The translations under genes were made by a program, and so were the position numbers. The notes below the pieces were generated by a model, which made no database searches, was not told the origin of the DNA, and saw only the letters and a program-made list of their open reading frames with translations. From assembly GCA_018257865.1 (NCBI GenBank), contig JAEUBA010000027.1, positions 124,001-188,000 of the forward strand: a stretch of DNA of 64,000 nt, in the 5' to 3' direction. Origin of the DNA: Stereocaulon alpinum. Taxonomy: Eukaryota > Ascomycota > Lecanoromycetes > Lecanorales > Stereocaulaceae. This document shows positions 43,508 through 54,041 of this stretch, piece after piece; the stretch's first letter is position 1, and each line of letters starts with the position of its first letter.

Positions 43508-44418
43508 CTACTGTGCTTTGGATGATACAATTTCTGCACCGAGTAGTTAGTATAACAATCAGGAAATTTGATAGATGGGCGAAGCTCACTCTCGACGTCC
43601 GCAACACTTTGGTTCAGGATCTGCTGCAGAGTCTTTGGATTCTCTAGCTCTTTTGTGATCTTGCTGATGATGCTATCCGCCAGCTCCTTTTGCTGCCTTG
43701 CCTTGACCTGGCCTTCATATCGCACCCACGAATCCAGTACCGACTTGGCTTCCGCAGCCAGTGCAGTTTTCTGCTCTAGTTCGAAAGCCTGAGCCTCAAG
43801 TCTGGCGGTTTCCTGAGGCGTGTCAGCTTCCGTTGCAGCGATTAGTAAGCCCCTTTGTGAAAAGTACCTTGGAAACCTCGAAGAGCTGCTTAGTGACATC
43901 AATGACACCACCCAGCTCTTTGACATTGTCAATCCTCGCCTTCACAGCATTTGTATGGTCTTCCCTCGCCGCGTTCAGAATGCCCCTCATCTTATTGATT
44001 TGCCCTTCGGCCCATTGGCTGTACATCGGTCCACCATAATGGAACACAGCCCAAAAGACGCTCAGAGTCGCCAACATGACAATGGATTCCTCGTTGACGA
44101 CGTAGAATTCATTGCTGATCGCGAACACCGAAAGCGAGGCACCGGCGGAGAGGATGGCGGTCTTGGAGATCAATGAAGATCCTGGTAGAGCATCGATGAT
44201 TGCTTGGGCCTTCTTGGCGGGTTCTTCGGCAGGAACATTGGAAGCGTATCTGTGCGAGGTAAGGGAAGTGGAGAGAGCAGGTAGGGTGCGGAGGGGCAGA
44301 GCTGGTCGAAGTCGAGCGGCGCCTTACAAATGGTTAGCTGGCTCTCTAATTAGGCGATACGTCACTCCTAATGACCATATGACTTACCGACAGCACTCCG
44401 TGCCAATCGAGACGCCAT
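43508..44418 (-). CDS. ATP4: Mitochondrial F1Fo ATP synthase subunit 4 (b subunit)
   Basis: Peripheral-stalk b subunit joining F1 to Fo in the inner mitochondrial membrane. Four exons, 44418-44388, 44322-43868, 43812-43590 and 43533-43508, give 244 aa, the length of the yeast protein. The N-terminus (MASRLARSAVGAARLRPALP) is an Arg/Ala-rich mitochondrial presequence. After it come PAEEPAKKAQAIIDALPGSS, two hydrophobic segments (TAILSAGASLSVFAI and ESIVMLATLSVFWAVFHYGG), and a long charged helix to the end. The last intron was placed by the CTAAC branch and by recovery of SVADVEKIVSSKAQ as the C-terminus, rather than reading through into an unrelated tail. It shares a very short promoter with NOC4. 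Confidence 0.94.
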
Positions 44419-44571
44419 TGTGGTTGTAGTGGTGGTGGATGTAGAGCTCGGCGGAAGTGAGGTGCTTCTTGTAGCAAAAATGCGCCTTTCCGGTTCCAAT
44501 TTAGGGGCTTGGCATTTTCGAAAGCTCGAAAGTCTTATTTCCCTGCTGTAAATTCGAAAACAAAACACAAT
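44419..44571. promoter_or_regulatory. 153-bp bidirectional promoter of ATP4 and NOC4
   Basis: The ATGs of two divergent genes are 153 bp apart, so both 5' UTRs and both core promoters must fit here. A CCAAT box is at 44496-44500 (plus-strand orientation). A near-palindromic TTTTCGAAAGCTCGAAAG lies around 44516-44533. No TATA box. Confidence 0.65.
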
Positions 44572-46253
44572 ATGCCAGGGATAGTCAATGGACTGGAGCC
44601 GGGAAAGAAGAGAAAGAGGAAAGATGGAGAGCCTGGAATTTTAAAGAAAAGCCGGAGAGCTCCGAAAGCGCAGGAGGCGGATCTACAAGAGGACATCCTT
44701 GGACTTGAGCAGAAGATCCTTGAGTCGCGCACGAACTACAACAGCATACATACCTTGCTAGGTTACGTACGTGTGGAAGTATCTGCGGATGAGAAGGATG
44801 TGCTCGCAGCTGTGGCTTTGTGCCGCGTGTTCTGCAGACTTATGGCTGCTGGGGACTTGAATAAACCTCAAGACAAGGCCAGTAATGAGGCTACGATTGT
44901 ACAATGGCTAAAGGGAAAGCTGCAAGAGTATGAGCATGAGCTACTAAAACTATTGAAGAACGAAGTTATTGGAAGACAAAGCACTGCCCTGACCCTGTTG
45001 ATGCGACTATTTAAAGAAGAGGCCACACATTTGGATAAATCTGACGAGGCGATTTGGCGCGATGGTCTCTTCGAGAGGCTTCTCAGGACAATGGTCGAGG
45101 ATGATGTAGGCGAGGACACTAGGACAGAGTTCATGGAGAAATATGTTGAGGAATATGACGATGTTCGGTACTATACTTTTGCTCGATTGGCGTATGTATG
45201 GGCATTGCTAGAAATGAATAAATATTGACATTTTTCAGCGAAATATCCTCCAAAGACGCTTCCGAGACGGTCGTGCAGAATACTCTCTCGATGGTAGCCG
45301 CAATAGAAAGCATACCAGAAAGTGGAGAGGAGCTCGAAGACTTTTACATCGGCCCCCTAGGCAAAGCAAAGCATGACCTCTACTCCCTGACAGCACACAA
45401 GAGACAAGCCCAGAAAGCATGGATGGCCCTTCTTCGCCAAACCCTCACCAAAGCACAGCGCAAAACCATCCTAGACCTAATGTCACACCGCATAGCGCCC
45501 TGGTTCCTCAAACCCGAACTCCTCTTAGACTTCCTGACCGACTCCTTCAACATGGGCGGTTCAACCTCCTTAATGGCACTTTCGGGTCTCTTCTACCTGA
45601 TTCAGCACAAGAACCTCGACTACCCGCAATTCTATCAGAAGCTCTATTCCCTCCTCGACTCCCAGATCCTCCACTCCAGGCACCGCTCGCGCTTCTTCCG
45701 TCTCCTCGACACCTTCCTCGCTTCGACACATCTCCCCGCCGCCTTGGTAGCAAGCTTCATTAAGCGACTTTCACGGTCAACGCTGCATGCGCCGCCCTCA
45801 GGCATTGTAGTAGTGGTACCATGGATCTACAACCTCCTCAAGAACCACCCAAGCTGCACATTCATGATCCACCGCAACAGCGAGCTCGATAAGGAAGAAG
45901 ATGGAGGCGGGCTACTAAGATATGGTGATCCATTCCGCATGGACGAAATGGACCCAATGGAGACGGATGCAATTGAGAGCAGCCTTTGGGAAATACAGAT
46001 GCTACAGACGCATTACCATCCCAATGTTGCGACAATTGCAAAGATCATTAGCGAGCAGTTTACGAAGCAGGCGTATAATTTGGAGGACTTTCTCGATCAT
46101 AGCTATGGGACGATGCTTGATGCGGAGCTTGAGAAGGATATTAAGAAGACGCCGGAGATCGAGTATGAGATTCCGAAGAGGATCTTCCTGAAACATGATG
46201 AAGGGTCTGGCAAGGAAGATAGTCTGCTAGTCAAGTTATGGAACTTTAGCTAG
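44572..46253 (+). CDS. NOC4: Nucleolar complex protein 4 (Noc4), 40S ribosome biogenesis
   Basis: CBF/Mak21-domain protein that works with Nop14 in nuclear maturation and export of the small ribosomal subunit. Two exons, 44572-45191 and 45239-46253, joined across a 47-nt intron, encode 544 aa. The N-terminus is Lys/Arg-rich and nucleolar-type (GKKRKRKDGEPGILKKSRR). A helical region follows (DLQEDILGLEQKILESRTNY). The conserved CBF block is in the second exon: MALSGLFYLIQHKNLDYPQF, YQKLYSLLDSQILHSRHRSR, FFRLLDTFLASTHLPAALVA then SFIKRLSRSTLHAPPSGIVV and VPWIYNLLKNHPSCTFMIHR, which are typical Noc4 signatures. The C-terminus (AYNLEDFLDHSYGTMLDAEL) agrees with family. Confidence 0.95.
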
Positions 46254-46720
46254 TGCCAGTACAAGATTCCTCGTAAGATATTGATCCGAATTAAGTCTCT
46301 GCTACCTGTGCTCAGTAGATGGGTAGAGCTACATTCCTGGCACCGACTTGAGTCCGGAAGTCCTCCATCGATGGGTAACGGACATGGCGTGCATGGATAT
46401 TGAGGCTGAAGCTGCACTCCCAGTATGCTGACAACTTCCGGTAACCCTATTCTTGCAGAGATTTTGATAGGCATATCCGGCGAAAATTTTTCCTAGCAGG
46501 CCAGACGCGTTTCTACACTAAAAGCCGTGTTATGAAGACATTTTTTGTTAACACAACTAAGTGTAGTGGTCCCTATATAAAGAAGACCTCTCGATCTGAG
46601 CGCCGTATGCCTGAAGCCTTCGTACATTCTCATATCTGCCCATCCTAGCTACGTCGTGAAAGGTGTTCTTCCAGATTTCGGAACTTTGCTATCCAATAAC
46701 ACGTATTATGCGTAACCGAC
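46254..46720. other. Convergent 3' intergenic region
   Basis: Between the NOC4 end and the broken F-box-like gene. Nothing recognised. Confidence 0.5.
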
Positions 46721-47821
46721 TCAGATCCTGGTCTGACTGCTTGGATGACTTGTAGACTCTAGCAGTTGTTCGCTGACAACTAGTGGCATAGACATGTAAC
46801 GAGGGTAGGTAGTGTTATAGTTGACCCCATCGTCATCATCGTCACCATCGACATCCTCACTTTCCTCGCTGCTACTCACGTCATCCACGTAATTGTCGCT
46901 GTGGTTGACGCCATGGCCCTTCAAATGGATTAGGTTACGGCATCGCTGCATTTCCTGACGAACTGGTTCTGACAACGGACGGAATGCACACCGTTGTAAA
47001 AGCCAGCGCCGCACGTCTCGGCGTTGTAGCCACATCCGATAATCCATTTCTAGGCCTTCTAGATAATTCATAAGATCCTCTTGCATAGGCCACCTGAAAT
47101 GGACGTAATGGTGATACATTGTTCTATAATGCCAATTGAGCAGAGAAAGGGTCACAATGTGAGGATCTACAATCGAAGCCAGCTGCCTTATACGCTTGAT
47201 AGGGACGCGCACATCTTGCGGATCAAGGTGATCAAGATCCCTTTGTCCAGGAGCGTGAATCTCCATTCGAATGTCAAGTTGCTTCAGGTTGGGTAGATAC
47301 CTGGGATGGCTAGCTAGATAGGAGTAGAACCTCGTGAAAGTGGAGGGATTCTTGTTTCGTAAGCGCCCTTTCTCGTGTAGTCCGTAGGGTACGAAGGTAG
47401 AGATATTTTCAATCAAGGAGCTGGTCTGTCCCAAAGAAAACGGAGGAATGTATTCATTTCGTACAAATAGAACGGGTTGTTGGAGTAAAAGATTGATGAT
47501 GCTTCCTCATAGATCTGACGACAAGTATAGAATAGTTTGAGATCAATATTTTTGGTCGAAGGCATAATATGTTCTTCGCGTTAACCCCCTGCGAGATCTT
47601 GTGGTACGTTTAACATCTGGACACGTGTACGATGTCCTTCTCCGTTCCGGCTTGTAGTCCATTGAATGGGTTTCGTCCATCAAGATGCCACCGTAACTTT
47701 CAAGGACCATTTTGTTGTCGTCATCGTAAGTTGTGTCTTCGTCGACAAGCAGATGAACGTAGATAGGGTTCCGAATTTCTGGTGGAAGATCAAGAAAGCC
47801 TACGGGAGACATGACAGTCAT
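46721..47821 (-). pseudogene. F-box/2EXR-like protein gene interrupted by two homopolymer frameshifts
   Basis: The start, MTVMSPVGFLDLPPEIRNPI, is the opening of a large fungal F-box/2EXR-like family. That frame runs from 47821 into a stop at 47543-47545. The family hallmark continues in a second frame: LFYTCRQIYEEASSIFYSNN, then PFYLYEMNTFLRF. After that a third segment (ORF 47434-46721) is again open for over 230 codons, with SYLASHPRYLPNLKQLDIRM. The frame changes fall at an A5 run (47549-47553 on the plus strand as T5) and a T4 run (plus A4, 47437-47440), one consistent with a 1-nt gain, the other with a 1-nt loss, net zero. No GT...AG intron fits either junction. Either a decaying gene or two homopolymer errors in the assembly. 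Confidence 0.65.
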
Positions 47822-48347
47822 ATCGGGCTGCAGCCCAATAGGTTGTTAAGTTCGGATTCAGAGAGGCAAAAGACTTGTCTTTCTCAGTTCAAGAAAGGTC
47901 ACAGATATTTGAGTCACCGCTTAAGCTGAGCAGGCCGCGAGTTTATTCGACATGTGAGCGCTGGAAAATTCACGAGCAGCAGAACAACACCTCGCCCAAA
48001 TTGACGGCGACTTGCTTCAAGAGAGCTGGGGATGGATTATCTGCTCCTTAAGAACGTGAGAAAGTAAGGTAAGGTGAGTGAATGGTGGGGTTGGAGACCC
48101 TGCAGCAAGCAGCCTGCAAGGCTGAGCCAAGCGCCTTACAAACAACAACGGAGAGGCTTGGCCGTGCAACTGCTTTGTCCAGCCCCAATGTCGTGTATCA
48201 TTTTCGGACGTCGTCTACGCAGTTACACAGATATTCTACGAATTAAATGAACTATTCGGGAAGGCTTATAAGCTTAGTGAATCCCTCAAACTTGACGCTG
48301 AGCCAATCCTTCATACCCTGGTTGATGCTCCTTTTCCAGCAGCCATC
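47822..48347. other. Divergent intergenic region, no supported gene
   Basis: Shared upstream region of the F-box-like locus and the Sel1-repeat gene; no recognisable element. Confidence 0.45.
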
Positions 48348-50380
48348 ATGCCGTTGAAAGACCTCCTCAAGAAGAAAGACAAGATTCGAGACGATGTCAC
48401 TCCCTTGATCGTCCCGGCACCGGAACTGCCTCCCAACCCTCCAGATTTCACCATCATGCGCTCCGATTCTCATACCCAAGAAATCATCAGCCCCCCATCC
48501 TTCGCCGGCGACAACACCCCTAGTGCAAAAGACAACTCAATAACAAAGCGGCTGTCCCGTCTACGAAGCGCCTCTAATGCATCAACATCGTCGAACAAGT
48601 CGACCCCTAGCGGCGAGAAGAGACTGTCGCAACGACTACATCTACGCCACGGCTCGCGAGCATCAAGCCAAGGCTCCATCAACGTCCCTGCAGACCTCCC
48701 AGACATCAAAGACCTCTCCCTCGAGGGCGAAGAGAAGGAAGCTCAGTGGGAAGAGAGAGCTACGATCCTAGCACAAGTTAGACCGCATTCGAGACCTATC
48801 TCCCAGAACGAGCACGTCTCCAGACCAGTAACCCCCGATGGAATGCTGAAAGAGCCGTTACAAGGCCAAAGTCCAAAACATCTAGGCGACCGTCCACGTC
48901 CACGTGCAGGTACTCGCAGCATCAGCTCCGCCCGAGACGACGATGATATACAAGAAGCTATCCGTCTTCATGACGCTGGTGGTGCCGAGAACCTGGAGCG
49001 CTCAACGGCCATGTTCGGCCGGTTAGCAGAGGGTAACGCAATGGCTCAGATAATGTTCGGACTCGCATTACGACATGGTTGGGGTATCACGCCGAATCCT
49101 GCGCTCGCTGTACAATATCTCTCAGCAGCGGCGTCTTCTTCAGCTAAGATTGAGTCAGACGCGCTTGCCTCTGGTATGAAAAAAGGAGGAGCGGCCAAAG
49201 GGGAGCTCGTGCTCGCAATCTACGAGCTGGCAAACAGCTTCAGGAATGGGTGGGGCGTAGAAAGAGATGCGGTTGCTGCACGAAAGTATTATGAGACGGC
49301 TGCAAATCTTGGGGACACAGATGCGATGAATGAGGTTGCGAGGTGCTATGAGAATGGTGACGGTGGGAAGAAAGACAGGGTGAGTCAGTACCATCCATTG
49401 AGTGCATTCACCCTGAGCTTGGAGTATCGAGTGTCACTATTCCCCACTCAAACCCTGTTTCTCATCAATTATACCCAAAGTCCGAACACACACTTCACTG
49501 GCTGTGATGGTAGCATTCACAATCACCTCCAAGAGCTGAAGCTTCGGGGCATGACTTCCATCCTCAGGCAGCATCCCCATTCCAGCTGTCCCCATCACCA
49601 ATCCCAACGCACGCCCCATCACACCCCATCACACCCCAACCCAATATACTTTCACATCACATTGGGCATCAACGCATCAGCTAACACCCCAATAGTACAC
49701 AGCAGCGCAATACTACCGCCTCGCCGAACAAAACGGGAGCAAAACCCTTGGAAACTCATGGTAAGTCCAGCCTCCAATAAACTTACACTATCCACTTCCA
49801 CTTTCACGCTTCCCCTATCCACGCGTTCTTCCCCTACTATTCCCTATCTCGCATGGCTTCCCTTCCCATACGGCACCTCAATATTCGGATGAACCCGTTC
49901 GGCAACCAGTTTCACTTTCTTCGGGGGGAACTGGGATGATTGGCTCGCACACTCTCGCCCAGACTGTACTATGAAATTCCCAAAGGAGAAACTTTTCAGC
50001 CTTCGCCGAATCCTCACGCCATCGCTGATCTGGCAATGAATCCTTCCCACTGGGCAACACCAGCCGGGCCCGTCGTCATCATCGTCACTCCTAATCCTAC
50101 CTCAACTCTAGCCGAGTCTTGTCTTTCGCGTTCCTTAACTTTTCTTATCCTCGCCCCTAATTTCTTATCACAATACGTTGGATCAGCCGCACTCGCATTC
50201 TGCACAAGCACCTCGTCTCGACCTCGCAGATCACTCGTATCCCACGTGATCTTCTCATAATTCCTTCACGAATGTCTCGGCATTGGCATAGGAATACGCT
50301 AATACTCTATTTTTACCGCTGTCTGTAGGATCTGGAAAGACAAGTATAATCCGAAACCTATTCCGGAGGAGCCGACATAG
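48348..50380 (+). CDS. Sel1-repeat protein, Nif1-like (putative mitotic inhibitor family)
   Basis: Three exons, 48348-49379, 49696-49760 and 50329-50380, encode 382 aa. The opening MPLKDLLKKKDKI is typical of the fungal family annotated after fission yeast Nif1, which acts on the Nim1/Cdr1 mitotic kinase; the assignment is from memory of the family and is not certain. Residues 1-190 are Ser/Arg/Pro-rich and likely phosphorylated. Sel1-type repeats run from about 200: LHDAGGAENLERSTAMFGRL, then FGLALRHGWGITPNPALAVQ, ELANSFRNGWGVERDAVAAR, YYETAANLGDTDAMNEVARC, and YTAAQYYRLAEQNGSKTLGN SW in the small second exon. The last exon adds IWKDKYNPKP. The two introns are 316 and 568 nt, several-fold longer than elsewhere in the window; the joins recover the family sequence on both sides. 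Confidence 0.85.
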
Positions 50381-52126
50381 GTACCGAGTACACATACGTA
50401 AGCCGAGCAAGAAAACGTTGGTCTTTCGGTCTTATGAGTCATCCACTGTTGGATGTATGGAGGTTTGTTCCTAGTATGAGTGACGTGTGTTGGTTTTGAC
50501 TTTTAGCTGTCAGTCGTCAGATATCATAGGCAGGATGGGAATCCCCAGAACCAAAATTCCACATCCCCTTCGCTTCGCTGCTAAAATTCAAAATTCAAAA
50601 TTCAAATTATGGATTATGGAATTATGGATCATGGCATTTCAGTATCGCACGTCACAGTCACACCCCGAAATCGCTGCACAATACAATACCAAACCAAACC
50701 AAACCTCGCATGCCAAGCGTTCGCTTTTTAAACTTTGGAATCCTGAATAACCACTCTTGCATCCCCCATCCCGCCCATGACGCTCAACATGCAGTGGGAT
50801 AAGCTGCTCGCTCGCTCGCGCTTCACAGCAAGTTAGCTACCAAACCTCGCATGCCTTTGCTTTTCGGCTTTCGAAATTCCATAAAAATTCAAATTATGCA
50901 TTTTATGGGGCCTTTGGTGTCGGATAGCAGAGGCATATGCGCGGTAGTATATACCACAGCGCTTGGGTTCGGGCTTTTGCATTTTTCAGAGTTGGGGATG
51001 CAGAGGCGGGATGAGTTGCGTGCGTGATGGGACAGGGTGCATGGGTTCGGTTCGGTTCGGTCACTGTGTGCGTGGATGACATATGCAGGTACAAGAGTGT
51101 ATTTGGAATTGCGGTTGGGAATTGCGTGATGGGTGCATTGGTGGGTTGGTTGGGTGGGTTAGTGGGGAGTTTGGGAGATAGGTGAGTATTTGGATGATGC
51201 AGTATTGAGGAATGGGAATGGGAAATGAGAATGAGAAGGGGGGGGTTTGGAAAAATAAATTGTGGGATGGGAAAAGGAAGTGAAAGGTATTGGTGTGAGA
51301 GAACAATTTGTGTAGAGCGAGCTTAATGAATATCCTCAATTCAGAATCGAATATATATCCGTTGAAGGGGCGAGTCGAATCGAGTCGAGTCGAGTATATG
51401 TAGCGTAGAGTAAGGTAAGGTATGTATATCTGCCTTTGCCATCCGAACCCAGTGCCATCCATTTGCTACAACAGAACATACCACACGATCCCCAAGCCTA
51501 GCTGCCAAACCCTCTAGTCAACAGAAGATAAAGTAGAAAGCGTGCTTGAAGAAGCCGTTCCATCGCATAGCTCGTGCTCATACGTATTCATATTCATACT
51601 GCTCACACAGACAAACCGAAAAACATCTTTGCCATCCCCTGCGTAGACATGGTTTCCTCCACTATGACGTAGACATTGACATTGAATCCTCCAAATCGTC
51701 AGGACAGGCCGAACCCATACACATAGGAGACTCAAGAAGTGAGCTGTGATAGATATCCTAACCATGAACGAATCCAATAACAAAAATTGTCGCTTTCGCT
51801 AAATCACTCATTCCATCAATCAATCCATCCATCTCTCATCAATCACAAAAGGTAAAGCAATCAAAGATGTCCGGTAAGAAAGGTATATTCGATCGCATGC
51901 ACGCTCGCTCGCTGGTTCGCTCATTCACAGTTGTGCCGAAAAGTTTCGAATAAGAAGCAAAACGTAAACGTAGATGTGGCCGTCCAAAAGTTTCAGAAAG
52001 CCAACGAGTATTGCCCCCTCGCAGGGTACTGTGCGTGCTGAACGCAGTATCTTATCTTTGTTCAATCGTAATCGTGAAGTTGCCGACAAAGGAAAATCGT
52101 GAACATCGTTTCGTAAATTGATCCCC
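50381..52126. other. Intergenic with A/T and G-rich simple repeats
   Basis: No supported gene in 1.75 kb. Contents: AAAATTC repeats at about 50582-50610 with a similar copy near 50880-50905; a CAAACCTCGCATGCC 15-mer at about 50695 and again near 50843; GCTCGCTCGC words near 50807 and 51902; GGTTCGGTTCGG at about 51047; a G-rich run at 51141-51177 with G-quadruplex potential; and GAATCGAGTCGAGTCGAGT at about 51376. Confidence 0.55.
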
Positions 52127-54041
52127 TCAAGAGATGGGTTCGCCTCCGTGCCTCGCGGCGTTGGCATCTGCCATCATTCTTGCAAAGTCTCGAACCACAT
52201 CTGCGGGTACTTCGTTCATCATTAGGGATCTGGTATAGACTTCGGCTGCTGGGCCCTTTCGTTCTGCGCGCATTGCGGCAAGGGCTTCGCCTAGGTTTCG
52301 TCTGCGTGGTTGGGGAGTTGGTTTAGAATCTTCGTCGAAGCAATCATCAGAGGTGATGTGGTTGTACTGGTCGACGGATAGGGAGAAGAGTTGCTCGCGC
52401 TGTTGCTGCTCGGTTGGTCTGGTGAGATCATGGTGGAGGGAGGCCAGGTGTGAGCCGGAGAATGCGGTATTGGTTGGAGGTTGGCAAGCCCCGGCCCTCG
52501 ACATGGCGCCATTCTTGATGCTAGCTGGTTGAACTACATGTGATTGAATACCCGCATCGTTGTAGATGTTCTCCAAGATGGCTGAGGAGGCCACTCGAAC
52601 ATCGTCTGGCATGCGCGGAATAGCCGCCGGTGCTGAAGCGGTGCTCTTTGATGCAACCCAGGCACCACAGAGGAGCAACATAAGAAGGAGACCTGGAGTA
52701 GCTGTCTTGTCGTCGCTGTTTGTCGGTGTTGGGCTTTCTCTCTTCGGGTGTACCACGAGCGAGGTATCTTGCTTGTTTTGTGTTTCCATGATAGGATTGT
52801 CGATGAAAGAGAAGTCGTCGAATGGGCTGCTCTCCATGGTGAGATGCTCGAATTCAGGAAAGCCGGCAGACACTCCTGTAGAGCTTGGTTGAGCAGACAT
52901 GGAGACACTTTCAAGCCGATGGGCTTCTTCGGTCAAGAAAGTGTTCTTTCGGCGCAGATCTGCAGTCTCAAGAGTGTGTTGGCGGACGAGCTCTTCCTTT
53001 TGCCTGACAAGGTCTTCTGAGTATTGATGCCATTGCTGGCGTTCTTGCATCCACCGCTGCTCGTTGACCCTGAAACTCTGCACCTCGTCCTCTAGTCTGT
53101 CAATGATCGCAAGATATTGTTTCTTCTCTTCTTCCAGCTTCTCTGTATGGTGCTTCTTGCGGCATCGAGAGTCGAGACTAATCGGCTGTTAGTAAAGAGG
53201 ACCGAACGATTGCATCGTACTGTTGTACTTACGCTGCTTGCCGATTTCTCAATAGTCGCTTCTGTTGTTTTAGTGTCTTGATCGTATCCTCATCGTTCGG
53301 ATTGGTGCTGTTGATCAGGTTATCGATGGTTTGGAGGTTGTGTCCTTCGGGTATGTCGAAGCGAGCATTCTTCTTTCGCACACCGTCGCGCCGTAAATGT
53401 GGCGGGTTGAGGTTGTACATTGGGCTTTGGAAATGACCGCTTCTCGGTATCTTCTCCACGTTGTCCGAAGAGGAGGTGGACCACTGAGGGGAAGCGGCAG
53501 ACACAGCGTACGGTGGGTATTCCGAATCCATCTGGACCGGTAGACCTCCGTAGACATTCGGATGCTGTGAGGGAACAACTTCGTTGTTGTATGGCGTTTC
53601 AGGCTTAATGGTATCTATCTCCGGAGGAAATGTTTGGAAGCCATTTTGAGTCGGCTCAGGCCCTTGTGTACTTTGTGGTTGCCATTGCGCAACATGATTA
53701 CCGTAGTGTGCGTATTGAGGAGCTTCCGGGTGGGGGAAATGGTTGCCACCGTGTTCGGGGAAGAGTCCGGGTTGATGCCCCAGAGGGTAATTCGAAGGAG
53801 CTTCAGTACTGTATGAGAAATCTGGCCATGTTTGTTGTGTGGGCGAGACGAGAGAAGGATTGCTGGCGAAAGACTCTCGCCGTTGATTGTGGTCTATTGC
53901 GGCCATGTCGAGAGACTGGGAGTCCAGGATATTCTCGTCAAGGACGACGTCTTCTTCTCCTCCTTCAAGTAATTTCTTGTGCCAATGCAGTTGGTCTTGA
54001 GGCTCGTTGTGGTAGATGTGATTGTGAGGCACAGCGGCCAT
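52127..54041 (-). CDS. bZIP transcription factor with internal hydrophobic segment
   Basis: Two exons, 54041-53233 and 53177-52127, with a 55-nt intron inside the basic region, encode 619 aa. Residues 1-240 are Gln/Pro/Ser-rich. The basic region is KRLLRNRQAALDSRCRKK, with the N266-x7-R274 signature, followed by a long leucine-zipper-like coiled coil to about residue 340. After a Ser/Thr-rich stretch, residues about 432-446 (GLLLMLLLCGAWVAS) form a hydrophobic segment long enough to suggest membrane association, although it is on the short side for a helix that spans a bilayer. The C-terminal domain ends VPADVVRDFARMMADANAAR. The family occurs across Pezizomycotina; I cannot assign a gene name. 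The upstream non-coding region is very long (2.25 kb), as is common for regulators. Confidence 0.85.
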
